Shown here: positions 15,813-24,869 of the stretch, piece by piece
How positions within the stretch are numbered: position 1 is the first letter of the stretch
How the letters are laid out: the number at the start of each line of letters is the position of its first letter
From: an uncultured Methylobacillus sp.
GTDB taxonomy: Bacteria > Pseudomonadota > Gammaproteobacteria > Burkholderiales > Methylophilaceae
Assembly (NCBI GenBank): GCA_946478965.1
Contig: CAMLDQ010000004.1
Location: forward strand, 1-52,245
Direction: 5' to 3'
Length of the DNA: 52,245 bases
Notes under the pieces: generated by a model
What the model was told of the DNA's origin: nothing
Databases searched by the model: none
What the model saw: the letters and a program-made list of their open reading frames with translations, nothing else
Translations under genes and position numbers: made by a program

Positions 15813-15845
15813 TACCGGGTTCCAGCGTTATGGAACCCTAAGGTA
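15813..15845. other. Hairpin upstream of the 55-aa gene
   Basis: TACCGGGTTCCA (15813-15824) pairs with TGGAACCC (15831-15838) and, after a TAA bulge, GGTA (15842-15845), around a GCGTTA loop. It lies 32 bp upstream of the minus-strand start at 15781, so on that strand it would be a 5' UTR structure. No known RNA family is recognised. Confidence 0.4.
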
Positions 15846-16009
15846 CTCCAGCATGACTTATGCCACGCACTCAGACCGTGTTCGCGAGCGATAAGTTTCA
15901 TGCAGAAGGCAGAAAGGCAAGGGAATGCATCGGTTGTAGAATCCTATATATTAGAACATGATGAAATTTTAATTATTCACTCCATTTACAATCGGGCTAG
16001 TAGAACATC

Positions 16010-16843
16010 GTGGCAATTCTGATCGGAATATGCATCGGGTTGGTGCTCGGACTTACCGGGGCCGGCGGATCCATCTTTGCCGTGCCGCTGCTGATGGCCG
16101 GGTTGCAGTGGCCGATTACCCAGGCCGCTACTGCAGCACTGCTGGCCGTTGCGGTGTCGGCCGCGGTTGGGGCCGGATTGGCCTGGCGGCACAGTTACGT
16201 GCGTTATCGTGCGGCTACGCTGATGGCACTGATCGGGATGCTCTTTGCTCCTGCCGGCATCGCTGCGGCCGACTACCTGCCGGAATTCGTACTGAAGCTC
16301 TTGTTCGCGGGTGTGCTGGTCATCGTTGGCATGCGGATGTATCGCATGGCACAACGCTCGAAGGAGGACGCCAGTGTTGTGCGTGCCGCGGTGGCCGGGG
16401 AAGGGCATCCTTCGGTCGGAAAAATCGGCCATATCAATCCGCAGACGGGACGGCTGATCTGGAGTGCGCCGGTCGCCATCGCCGTCTCGGTGATTGGGGC
16501 CGTGACCGGCTTTCTCTCCGGCCTGCTCGGCGTTGGAGGAGGCTTCGTTATCGTCCCGGCCATTCGCGCGTCGTTGCCCCTCTCCATGCATTCGGCGGTG
16601 GCGACTTCACTCATGGCGATAGCCATCACCAGCTTGGGTACCTTTACGCTCGGGGTGCTGCAGGGGCGACATGTTCCCTGGGCATTGGCGCTACCCTTCG
16701 TCATCGGCGCCGTGCTTGGCATGGTGATGGGGCGTCGCCTGGCTCCGGCGATTTCCGGGCCGGCATTGCAGAAAGCATTCGCACTGGCTGCATTCCTGGT
16801 TTCGGCCATCATGGTGGCGCAAGCCACAGCCAATTTGCTTTAG
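16010..16843 (+). CDS. TauE/SafE family sulfite/anion exporter
   Basis: 277 residues, about eight transmembrane helices in two homologous halves. The repeated family motif appears as GLTGAGGSIFAVPLL (near residue 12) and GLLGVGGGFVIVPAI (near residue 170). The family exports sulfite, sulfoacetate and related organosulfonates. The start is GTG at 16010; there is no earlier in-frame start. Its stop overlaps the convergent efflux gene by 4 bp. The AT-rich segment at 15940-15990 is its likely promoter. Confidence 0.88.
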   Translation: MAILIGICIGLVLGLTGAGGSIFAVPLLMAGLQWPITQAATAALLAVAVSAAVGAGLAWRHSYVRYRAATLMALIGMLFAPAGIAAADYLPEFVLKLLFAGVLVIVGMRMYRMAQRSKEDASVVRAAVAGEGHPSVGKIGHINPQTGRLIWSAPVAIAVSVIGAVTGFLSGLLGVGGGFVIVPAIRASLPLSMHSAVATSLMAIAITSLGTFTLGVLQGRHVPWALALPFVIGAVLGMVMGRRLAPAISGPALQKAFALAAFLVSAIMVAQATANLL

Positions 16844-18018
16844 GATTTTTTGACTGCTTTCTGCGGGGCTGCCGCCATAACACGAACGCTGTCGCCGTCG
16901 CCGATGCCGTCGGGCGGATTCTCGATCACGCGGTCGGTAGCCTCAAGTCCGGCGCTGAGCTCGACGGTCTTACCCAAGTCGCGAGCGATGGTGACCGTCT
17001 TCATCACCGCCTTGTCGCCGTTTCCCACCGTCGCAACGTGTACGCCGGATTGATCGAACACCAATGCGCTGGATGGGATGCTGAGCGATTTGACGGAATC
17101 CGGTAGTTTCAGGCTGACATTGGCAAAGCCGCCGGGCAGAAGCTCGCCCGTGCGGTTGTCGACCAGCAGCTGCACCAGCATGGCCCCGGAGGCGGCATCC
17201 ACTGCGCGTGCCGAAGTTTCTACCGTGGCCGTATAGGTTCTGCCGGGATGCTCAGGCACGCTGATACTGGCCTGGGTGGTGGGTTTGATACTGCTTGCAT
17301 AGCTTTGCGGTACATTCACGTAAAGGCGCAGCTTGTGGGTATCGGCGATCTCGAACAGAGCGGGTCCATTGCTGCTGCCTGCATTGATCAGCGCACCCGT
17401 GTCCGTATCACGCGCCGTGACGGTTCCACTGAAGGGGGCGACAATGCGGGCGAAGCCCTGCATGGCGTTGAGGCGCTCGACATTGGCCTGTGCGGACTTC
17501 AACATCGCACGCTTGGCAGCAAGATCACCCACTTTTTCATCGACTTCCTGAGGCGATACGGCGCCCGAGTCGAGCAGCGACTTCCAGCGCTCGGCCGTGG
17601 TTGAGGCGAGTTCCAGGTTCGCTTGTGCGGTGGCGAGGTCGGCGCGTGCCTGTAGCAGTTGCTGCTGGATATCGGGCGTTTCGATTTCGGCCAGCAATTG
17701 ACCGGCGCGTACCTGGCTGCCGATGTCGGCATACCAGTGTTTCAGATAGCCATTTACGCGCGCATAGATCGGTGCGCGCGAAAAAGCTTCGAAACGCGCA
17801 GGCAGGACGATAGCTGAGACCTCGCCGCTGGTGCCCGGCTGGATAACGCTGACCGTAGGTACCGATTGCTCCAGCGTCCATTGTTTGATCTTTTCCTGGT
17901 TGCTGGCGCGGCTGGCGATGCCCGCGACGGCTACGGCGGCTGCCGTGGCCAATGCGACAAACCCGGCGATGCGCAAGGTGCGACTAGCGACCGGAGCGGT
18001 GTGTTGATCAGATGACAT
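16840..18018 (-). CDS. RND efflux periplasmic adaptor (membrane fusion protein)
   Basis: 392 residues from ATG 18018. An N-terminal membrane anchor (about 17-38) is followed by the lipoyl domain (YARVNGYLKHWYADIGSQVRAGQLLAEIETPD), a helical hairpin (about 100-165), then beta-barrel and membrane-proximal domains. The start overlaps the last 11 bp of the RND gene and has GGAG at the right distance, so a longer frame reaching 18159 is rejected. It links the inner-membrane pump to an outer-membrane channel; no OMF gene is present here. Confidence 0.92.
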   Translation of the reverse strand: MSSDQHTAPVASRTLRIAGFVALATAAAVAVAGIASRASNQEKIKQWTLEQSVPTVSVIQPGTSGEVSAIVLPARFEAFSRAPIYARVNGYLKHWYADIGSQVRAGQLLAEIETPDIQQQLLQARADLATAQANLELASTTAERWKSLLDSGAVSPQEVDEKVGDLAAKRAMLKSAQANVERLNAMQGFARIVAPFSGTVTARDTDTGALINAGSSNGPALFEIADTHKLRLYVNVPQSYASSIKPTTQASISVPEHPGRTYTATVETSARAVDAASGAMLVQLLVDNRTGELLPGGFANVSLKLPDSVKSLSIPSSALVFDQSGVHVATVGNGDKAVMKTVTIARDLGKTVELSAGLEATDRVIENPPDGIGDGDSVRVMAAAPQKAVKKS

Positions 18019-21000
18019 GGGCTTCTCCGATAACGGGTTGAACTGTGATGGGCTGGCGGCGGCGCGCATGGACGATGCTGAACACCACCGGCACGAAAAT
18101 AAGCGTGGCAACGGTTGCAAAAGCGAGGCCGCCGATGACGGCGCGGCCGAGCGGCGCATTTTGTTCGCCGCCCTCGCCCAGGCCGAGCGCCATCGGCGTC
18201 ATGCCAATGATCATCGCCAGTGCCGTCATCAGAACCGGGCGGAAGCGGACGAAACCGGCCTCGATAGCAGCCTGGCTGGCATTGCCGAGTTCGGCCAGCT
18301 TCTCGCGCGCGAAACTGATGACCAGTACGCTGTTGGCCGTGGCGACGCCCATGCACATGATGGCGCCCGTCAGTGCCGGGACCGAAAGCGGCGTGTTCGT
18401 GGTGAACAGCATCCAGACGATGCCGGCCAGGGCGGCGGGCAGCGCCGTGATAATGACGAAGGGATCGCTCCAGGACTGGAAGTTGACCACGATGAGCAGA
18501 TAGATCAGCACAATTGCCCCCAACAGTCCGAACAGCAGGCCGGTAAATGAGCTTTCCATGGTCTTGACCTGGCCCAGCAGGGCGACGGTGGAGCCCTTGG
18601 GCACGCTGGCGGCGGTTTCCTGCAATACGTCCCGGATATCGGCGGCAACCGCCCCGAGGTCGCGACCTTGCGTGGTCGCATTGATCTGCACCATGGCCTG
18701 GATATCGTACTGGCTGACCACCGCGTTGCCGTTGCCGCGCTCGAAACTGGCGAGTGCACCCAGCGTCTGCGGTTGCTTGCTGGTCGCGCTGCTGATCGGC
18801 AGGCTGGCCAGTGCAGGCAGCGAATCCAGCTTGTATTGCGGCGTTTGCATGACGATCGGATACGACACGCCGTTGGCCGGATTGAGCCAGAAGGTCGGGG
18901 CCACTTGCGAGCTGCCTGCCAGGTTGACGACCAGGCTGTTGCTCACGTCGCGTGCGGTGAGGCCCAACTGCTGGGCACGCGTGCGATCGAAACTGATGTC
19001 GAAACGCGGACTACGCTGCGATTGCTGGATACGCACGTCGGCGACACCGGGAATACGGCGTATCTTGTTGACCAGCAGGTTGGCGTACTCAAAGTCGGCC
19101 CCCAGCTTGCCGCCGCGGATCTGCAGGTCGATCGGCGCCGGCGAGCCGAAATTCAGGATCTGGCTGACGATATCTGCCGGTGGGAAGGAAAACGTCGTCC
19201 CTGGGAATTCGCGCGGCAACTGCTCGCGCAGTGCCTTCACATATTCCGCGGTCGGCTGGTGCCCTTCCTTGAGCGCGATCTGGATGTCGCCATCCTGCTC
19301 GCCGATCAGACCGGTATTGTTGTAGGTCATGTTGATGCTACTGATCGGGATGCCGATGTTGTCGACCAGCGTTTCGATTTCCTGCTCGGGAATCACGCGC
19401 TTGATCGCGCGCTCGATATCGGCAAACCGGGCGGCGGTTTCCTCCACACGGGTGCCGACCGGCACGCGTGCATGCATCAGGATCTGGCCGCTATCCACGG
19501 CGGGGAAGAAGTTGCGCCCCAGGAAAGGGATCAATCCGGCACTGAGCAGGACGACTCCGAGAAAACCAGCGACAAACATCTTGCGATGGGCGATGGCGAG
19601 TTCCAGAAGGCTCCGATAGCCTACGCGGAAGACTTCGAAGTGTTCCTCGAAATTGCGCTGGAAGCGCACCAGCGGATTGGCCGAAGGCGGCAGCGCAGTA
19701 TTGTTGCCATGCAGGTCGGTATGCGGTGCGTGCGGCTTGAGCAGGTAGTTAGCCATGGTTGGCACCAGCGTGCGCGACAGGATGAAGGAACTCACCATCG
19801 CGAACATCACGGCCTCGGCCATCGGCACGAACAGGAAACGCGATACGCCTTCCAGGAAAAACATCGGCACGAACACAATGCAGATGCACAGCAGCGAAAC
19901 AAACGCGGGCGTGACGATCTGCGCCGCGCCGTCGAGAATCGCCGGCTCGACGGCCTTGCCCTGCTCCAGGTGCCAGTTAATGTTCTCGATGGTGACGGTG
20001 GCGTCATCCACCAGGATGCCGACCGCAAGCGCGAGGCCGCCCAGCGTCATGATGTTGAGCGTTTCGCCCATCGCAGAAAGAGCGGCAATCGCGCCCAAGA
20101 TGGAAAGCGGAATCGAGATTGCGATGATCAGTGTCGAGCGCCAGCTGCCAAGAAACAGCAGGATCATCAGGCTGGTCAATGCCGCGGCGATCACGCCTTC
20201 AACGGCCACGCCCTTGATCGCGGCGCGCACGAACAGCGACTGGTCGTTGATTGGCGTCACGGTCAGGGCTTCCGGCAGGGAGGGCTTGATTTCCGCGAGT
20301 TTGGCCTTGATGCCAGACACGATATCGAGTGTCGAGGTCGCGCCGTTCTTCATGATGGACATCAGCACGGAGCGGTTGCCATCGACATGAACCACATTAG
20401 TCTGCGGCGGGTTGCCATCGCGCACGTGCGCCACGTCGCGGATGTAAACCATCGCACCATTGACTGCCTTGATCGGCAAGTCGTTGAGCTCGTCGATGGC
20501 GGAAGGGGCGTTGTTGAGGCGCAGCGTATATTCGAAGTTGCCGATCTTCTGGGTGCCCACCGGCAGGATCAGGTTCTGTGCTGCCAGTGCCTGCGCCACA
20601 TCCTGGGCCGACAGGTCTCGCGATTGCAAGGCAACTGGGTCAAGATCGATCTGCACTTGACGTGTCTTGCCGCCAAAAGGATAGGGCAAGGCTGCGCCCG
20701 GAACCGTGACCAGCCGTGTACGGATGATGTTGAGGCCAAGGTCGCCGAGATTCTGCTCGGTCATACCGCGTCCTGATAATGCCAGCTGCAGGATAGGCAC
20801 GGTGGAGGCGCTGTAGTTCAGGATCAGCGGTGGAGTGGTTCCCGGTGGCATCTGTTTGGTAATGACCTGGGAAACCGCCGTTACCTGTGCATTGGCGGTA
20901 GCGATGTTGACGCCCGGGTGAAAGAAAATCTTGACGATGCCGAAGCCGGTGTAGGAGTTGGCTTCAATATGGTCAATGTCATTGACGGTCGTGGTGAGCA

Positions 21001-21211
21001 CGCGTTCGTAAAGGGTCGTGATGCGGCCGGCCATATCGTCCGGAGGCAGGCCGTTGTATTGCCATGCCACGGCAATCACCGGAATACGGATTTCGGGGAA
21101 AATGTCCACTGGCGAGCGCAGCGCCGCCAGTGTGCCGGCAATCAGCAGCAAAATCGCCATCACCACAAAGGTGTACGGACGGCGTAAAGCAATTCCCACA
21201 ATGTTAGTCAT
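18008..21211 (-). CDS. RND multidrug/solvent efflux permease
   Basis: 1067 residues, the full RND length. TM1 is at about 13-31; two large periplasmic loops follow TM1 and TM7. TM4 carries GGLALAVGILVDDATVTIENI with the proton-relay Asp pair, and the C-terminal half has GAIMCMGVATANSVLVISFAREKL. Fits the AcrB/HAE group by length and loop layout. It is the first gene of a two-gene operon with the adaptor, divergent from a marR gene. Substrate unknown; solvents, dyes or antibiotics are usual for the family. Confidence 0.93.
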   Translation of the reverse strand: MTNIVGIALRRPYTFVVMAILLLIAGTLAALRSPVDIFPEIRIPVIAVAWQYNGLPPDDMAGRITTLYERVLTTTVNDIDHIEANSYTGFGIVKIFFHPGVNIATANAQVTAVSQVITKQMPPGTTPPLILNYSASTVPILQLALSGRGMTEQNLGDLGLNIIRTRLVTVPGAALPYPFGGKTRQVQIDLDPVALQSRDLSAQDVAQALAAQNLILPVGTQKIGNFEYTLRLNNAPSAIDELNDLPIKAVNGAMVYIRDVAHVRDGNPPQTNVVHVDGNRSVLMSIMKNGATSTLDIVSGIKAKLAEIKPSLPEALTVTPINDQSLFVRAAIKGVAVEGVIAAALTSLMILLFLGSWRSTLIIAISIPLSILGAIAALSAMGETLNIMTLGGLALAVGILVDDATVTIENINWHLEQGKAVEPAILDGAAQIVTPAFVSLLCICIVFVPMFFLEGVSRFLFVPMAEAVMFAMVSSFILSRTLVPTMANYLLKPHAPHTDLHGNNTALPPSANPLVRFQRNFEEHFEVFRVGYRSLLELAIAHRKMFVAGFLGVVLLSAGLIPFLGRNFFPAVDSGQILMHARVPVGTRVEETAARFADIERAIKRVIPEQEIETLVDNIGIPISSINMTYNNTGLIGEQDGDIQIALKEGHQPTAEYVKALREQLPREFPGTTFSFPPADIVSQILNFGSPAPIDLQIRGGKLGADFEYANLLVNKIRRIPGVADVRIQQSQRSPRFDISFDRTRAQQLGLTARDVSNSLVVNLAGSSQVAPTFWLNPANGVSYPIVMQTPQYKLDSLPALASLPISSATSKQPQTLGALASFERGNGNAVVSQYDIQAMVQINATTQGRDLGAVAADIRDVLQETAASVPKGSTVALLGQVKTMESSFTGLLFGLLGAIVLIYLLIVVNFQSWSDPFVIITALPAALAGIVWMLFTTNTPLSVPALTGAIMCMGVATANSVLVISFAREKLAELGNASQAAIEAGFVRFRPVLMTALAMIIGMTPMALGLGEGGEQNAPLGRAVIGGLAFATVATLIFVPVVFSIVHARRRQPITVQPVIGEAHVI

Positions 21212-21270
21212 GGCGTTATCATTCCGGCCTGGATCAATAAGTTAGCAAAGGCATTACTTGCAAAAGCAGT

Positions 21271-21301
21271 ATTGTTGCATAGACAATAGCTGCATATGCA
21301 G
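21271..21301. promoter_or_regulatory. Candidate MarR operators between marR and the RND operon
   Basis: ATTGT-N7-ACAAT (21271-21287) and the perfect 12-bp palindrome CTGCATATGCAG (21290-21301) sit side by side, 60 bp upstream of the RND start and at the marR start. Such tandem sites suit control of both divergent promoters by the MarR protein. Confidence 0.55.
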
Positions 21302-21787
21302 TATTATATGCACATGGCCAAAATTAATACAACATCTTCCGGGGATGATGCAGCGCACTTCTACACCGGCGAACAGTACACCATCGAAACTTCGTTAGGC
21401 TACTTGCTCAAACAGGCGCAGCTTGCCTTTACCCGAACGGTGGACAGCAAGATGGCGGATATGGATTTGACGGCGATGCAGTGGGGGCCGTTGCTGTTGA
21501 TCGCGCACCGCAAGGCGGAAACGGCAGCGGAGCTTTCCCGTATCTACGGGGTGGAGACAAGCACGATGACGCGCATGCTGGACCGCCTGGAGTGCAAGGG
21601 GTTGCTCACGCGTCATCGCTGTGCCGAGGACAGGCGCGTCATCAAGCTCGAACTGACACCGGCCGGGGCTGAAGTTGCGGCCAAAGTTCCCTATCGCATC
21701 GCCGACAGTCTCAACTATCACCTGCAAGGGTTCAGCAAATCCGAATTCGAGACGCTGAAATCCTTGCTTCAGCGTTTTACGAAGTAG
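21296..21787 (+). CDS. MarR-family transcriptional regulator
   Basis: Up to 163 residues. The winged helix carries ETAAELSRIYGVETSTMTRMLDRLECKGLLTRHRCAEDRRVIKLELTPAG in the middle third, with the DRR wing tip typical of MarR. MarR dimers repress efflux genes and release DNA on binding phenolic or drug ligands. Divergent from the RND pump, its probable target. Three in-frame ATGs (21296, 21308, 21314) are possible and none has a good ribosome site; 21314 would clear the palindrome. Confidence 0.9.
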   Translation: MQYYMHMAKINTTSSGDDAAHFYTGEQYTIETSLGYLLKQAQLAFTRTVDSKMADMDLTAMQWGPLLLIAHRKAETAAELSRIYGVETSTMTRMLDRLECKGLLTRHRCAEDRRVIKLELTPAGAEVAAKVPYRIADSLNYHLQGFSKSEFETLKSLLQRFTK

Positions 21788-21850
21788 CCGGGCTGATGTA
21801 CTCGGCGGTATTTGCGTCCGAGAGCATCAGCCTGGAATCTGCATTGTGAT

Positions 21851-22249
21851 CTAGTCGCGGCTTAGGCTGAGCGGCCCGCTGCCGTGGACAAGCACATACA
21901 GCAGCCCGCCCATCATCGATACATTCTTCATGAAGTGAATCATCTGGTTCTGTGCTTCGCCGGCTGGCACTGCCCAGAAATTATGGAACAACGCAGCGGC
22001 CAGCGCAGTGAAGACGAACAAGGCCGCCGCGGCCCAGCGTGCGCGCCAGCCGAGCACCAGCATCAAACCACCGCCGAGCTCCGCGAAGATCGCGCCGATC
22101 GCCAGCAATTGAGGCAGCGGCAGCCCCTTGCTGGCAATGTAGCCGACCGTGCCCTCAAAGCCGGTCACCTTGCCCAGGCCGGAAAGCACGAAAATCAGTG
22201 CGATCAGGATGCGGCCCAACAACGGGCCATAACGGTTCAATGTATTCAT
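21851..22249 (-). CDS. DoxX family membrane protein
   Basis: 132 residues, four transmembrane helices, with the DoxX opening RILIALIFVLSGLGKVTGF and the acidic ELGGGLMLVLGW motif near residue 57. DoxX proteins act with quinones or thiosulfate oxidation in some species and oxidative-stress complexes in others. Last gene of the azoR-pirin-doxX unit, 16 bp after pirin. A paralogue lies at 43702. Confidence 0.88.
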   Translation of the reverse strand: MNTLNRYGPLLGRILIALIFVLSGLGKVTGFEGTVGYIASKGLPLPQLLAIGAIFAELGGGLMLVLGWRARWAAAALFVFTALAAALFHNFWAVPAGEAQNQMIHFMKNVSMMGGLLYVLVHGSGPLSLSRD

Positions 22250-22265
22250 CTGTTTCTTCCTTCAG

Positions 22266-23168
22266 TCATGATTGGTGAGGCAATGTGTTTGCTGCAGAGG
22301 CGAATCGCCCTTCGCGGAAATCGCTGAGGGTCTGGAAGATTTCCTCCTGCGTGTTCATCACGAACGGCCCGTACTGCACGATAGGTTCACGCAGCGGACG
22401 GCCAGCGACAAGCAGCGCGCGTGTCGGCATTGCGGCTTTCAATACTACGCCGTCGCTGTCGGGCGTGTTCTTCAGAATCGCCATGCGCTGCGGCGGTACC
22501 TCGCGCTCGCCGATTTGCGCGGCACCCCGGTAGACATAGACGAAGGCATTGAATTCGGGCGGCAACGCCTGCGCAAACTCGGCGCCGGCAGGCAGGTGCA
22601 GGTCGAGATACAAGGGGGAGGTGGTGGCGCGCTGCACGGCGCCGGCGACGCCGTGGCTGGCCCCGGCGATCACGCGCGCTTTAACGCCTTCTGCAGTGAC
22701 GAACTCCGGCATTTCAGCCGATTGGATGTCGCGATACCAGGGCGTAGACATTTTGTCTGGTCCGGACAGGTTCAGCCACAATTGAAAGCCTTCCATGCGC
22801 CCTTCCTGCTGCTCGGGCAATTCGGAATGCACGATGCCGCTGCCGGCATTCATCCACTGCACGCCGCCGCTTTGCAGCAGGCCTTCGTGGCCGGCGCTGT
22901 CGCGGTGGCGCATACGGCCGGCTATCATGTAGGTGACAGTCTCGAAGCCGCGGTGCGGATGGTCGGGGAAGCCGCCGATGTAATCGTCCGGATTGTCGGT
23001 GCCGAACGCATCCAGCATCAGAAAAGGATCGAGGCGACGTTGCAAGTGCTGCGTCAGCACCCGGGTGAGTTTCACCCCGGCACCATCGGATGTGGATTGG
23101 CCGATTACCAGCTGCTCGACCTCACGCGGACGGCGCACGGTGTCGGAAGTGCCTGTTGTCGTGGTCAT
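22266..23168 (-). CDS. Pirin family protein (bicupin)
   Basis: 300 residues with both cupin domains. The iron-binding pattern is in FPDHPHRGFETVTYMIAGRMRHRDSAGHEG (about 67-96) and GSGIVHSELPE (about 108-118). Pirins are Fe(II) cupins; several bacterial ones open quercetin-type flavonols and others act as redox sensors. A good ribosome site (AAGGAG) precedes the ATG. It lies between azoreductase and DoxX genes, pointing to quinone or electrophile metabolism. Confidence 0.92.
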   Translation of the reverse strand: MTTTTGTSDTVRRPREVEQLVIGQSTSDGAGVKLTRVLTQHLQRRLDPFLMLDAFGTDNPDDYIGGFPDHPHRGFETVTYMIAGRMRHRDSAGHEGLLQSGGVQWMNAGSGIVHSELPEQQEGRMEGFQLWLNLSGPDKMSTPWYRDIQSAEMPEFVTAEGVKARVIAGASHGVAGAVQRATTSPLYLDLHLPAGAEFAQALPPEFNAFVYVYRGAAQIGEREVPPQRMAILKNTPDSDGVVLKAAMPTRALLVAGRPLREPIVQYGPFVMNTQEEIFQTLSDFREGRFASAANTLPHQS

Positions 23169-23179
23169 GGCGATCTCCT

Positions 23180-23782
23180 TTAAGCGGCAACGGCCTGCTC
23201 AATCTGGGCATAGGCGTCTGCCAGGCTTTGCTGTTCAAGTTCCGGTCCCATGGAGAGTCCCTCCGCAAAGACGAACTGCACGTCCGTAATGCCAATGAAG
23301 TTGAGGAAGGTCTGCAGGTAAGACGTCAGCGAGTCCGTCGGCATATTGCGGTGGATGCCGCCACGTGTCTGCACGACGATGGCACGCTTGCCTTGCAGCA
23401 GCCCTTCGGGTCCCTGGGCGGTATAGCGGAAAGTGACGCCGGCGCGCGAAATAGCATCAATCCAGTGCTTGAGTTGCGCCGGGATGCTGAAGTTATACAT
23501 CGGGACGCCCAGGACGACGATGTCGGCGGACTGGATTTCCGCAATCAACGCATCGTCCAGGGCCACGCGCGCTTGTTGATCCGATGTGCGTGCTTCTGCC
23601 GGAGTGAAAATTGCCTGAAGTGCGAATTCATCCAGCATGGGGTGCGGGTGTTTGCCGAGGTCGCGGACGACGATATTGGCCTCATTGCTGGTTTCCTGCA
23701 GGCGTGCAACCAGTGCATCGGCCAGGCGTGTTGAGTGGGATTGGTCGGCGCGAGCGCTCGAATTGATTTGCAGAATGTTCAT
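23180..23782 (-). CDS. azoR: FMN-dependent NADH:quinone oxidoreductase (azoreductase)
   Basis: 200 residues, the usual AzoR length. The FMN-binding segments are SSARADQSHSTRLA near the N-terminus, VPMYNFSIPAQLKHWIDAI (about 93-111), and TRGGIHR (about 138). AzoR reduces quinones by two electrons and azo dyes in vitro. First gene of the azoR-pirin-doxX operon. It is divergent from a LysR, its likely regulator. Confidence 0.93.
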   Translation of the reverse strand: MNILQINSSARADQSHSTRLADALVARLQETSNEANIVVRDLGKHPHPMLDEFALQAIFTPAEARTSDQQARVALDDALIAEIQSADIVVLGVPMYNFSIPAQLKHWIDAISRAGVTFRYTAQGPEGLLQGKRAIVVQTRGGIHRNMPTDSLTSYLQTFLNFIGITDVQFVFAEGLSMGPELEQQSLADAYAQIEQAVAA

Positions 23783-23869
23783 GCTGCTCTCCTTGGTCGG
23801 TTGTGACGTGTTGGAGATACTTTAATCATTCCAATATAAATCATTAAGCTGGCATAATGGATAATATTG

Positions 23870-23883
23870 TTCCATAAATGGAA
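23870..23883. promoter_or_regulatory. Candidate LysR operator in the azoR-LysR divergent region
   Basis: TTCCAT-AA-ATGGAA is a perfect palindrome 5 bp upstream of the LysR start and about 90 bp upstream of azoR. The position favours autoregulation; activation of azoR may need a further site. Confidence 0.45.
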
Positions 23884-23888
23884 ATGTC

Positions 23889-24788
23889 ATGATACTGGAG
23901 CCTAACGATCTCCTGCTGTTCGCGCGTGTCGTTGACGAGGGGAGCTTTAGTCGCGCGGCGGACAAGCTGGATATGCCAAAGTCTACGCTATCCCGGCGGC
24001 TGTCGGCGCTGGAAGCTCAACTGGGCGAGCGCTTGCTGCTGCGCACCACGCGCAAGCTCAGCGTCACCGATTTCGGGCAGGCCGTCCTCACGCATGCCCG
24101 ACAGGTCAATGTCGAAGTTGAGGCGGCCCTGGCGTTGACTCAGCATCGCCAGGCCCAGCCAAGCGGCCGCTTACGCATGTCGGTACCGGGCGATTTCGCG
24201 AGTGAGGTCTTAAGCCAGATGCTTGCGGATTTTGCCAAGCGGTATCCGGCGATTTCACTGGAGGTGGACATCTCGCCGCGGCGCGTCGACCTGATCGGCG
24301 AGAACTTCGATCTTGCCATCCGGGTCGGGGACTTGGCCGATGACGCCTCTCTTGCGGCGCGGCGCATTACCACGCTCCAGACCGGACTGTATGCGTCGCC
24401 GGGCTACCTGGGGCAACACGGGGCGCCGCACGAGCCCGAGGCGTTGATGGAGCACGATGCCCTGCACCTGATGTCCCGCAGTGGGGAGCCTGTGCCGTGG
24501 CGGCTGACGCGCGAGCACATGCAATGGGAAGGACGCCCGCCCGGGCGTATGGTCGCCAACTCGCCCGGCCTGCTGCTGCGTCTGGCTGTTTCGGGTGCCG
24601 GCATCGCGTTACTGGGGGACCGGTTGGTAGACCAGCAGGTAAAGCGAGGTGACTTGGTGCGCGTACTGGAAGAGTGGCGGATGCCGGGTGTCGACGTATG
24701 GGCGGTATTCCCGGGCCGCCGCCTCATGCCGGCGCGGACTCGCGCATTTCTGGACGCACTGACACAGGGGCTTGCAGAGCCCTGCTAA
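23889..24788 (+). CDS. LysR-family transcriptional regulator
   Basis: 299 residues: helix-turn-helix FSRAADKLDMPKSTLSRRLSALE (about 18-40) and a C-terminal effector domain with ISPRRVDLIGENFDLAIRVGDL, typical of the AaeR/CrgA group. Divergent from azoR-pirin-doxX across about 106 bp. Likely senses a quinone, phenolic or azo compound (inference from the target genes). Confidence 0.93.
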   Translation: MILEPNDLLLFARVVDEGSFSRAADKLDMPKSTLSRRLSALEAQLGERLLLRTTRKLSVTDFGQAVLTHARQVNVEVEAALALTQHRQAQPSGRLRMSVPGDFASEVLSQMLADFAKRYPAISLEVDISPRRVDLIGENFDLAIRVGDLADDASLAARRITTLQTGLYASPGYLGQHGAPHEPEALMEHDALHLMSRSGEPVPWRLTREHMQWEGRPPGRMVANSPGLLLRLAVSGAGIALLGDRLVDQQVKRGDLVRVLEEWRMPGVDVWAVFPGRRLMPARTRAFLDALTQGLAEPC

Positions 24789-24869
24789 GAGAGGCGGCGG
24801 CGTCAGGTTGCCGGATTGCTGTCTCCGGCATAGCATGCTGCGGTGATCGGACTATCACGGAGGGAGTGC

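Noticed and set aside
18668..20776. A 702-codon open frame antisense to the RND permease
   Set aside because: It is a mirror of the highly G+C-biased third positions of the RND gene. The product is rich in Arg, His, Gln and Asp, with no family features.
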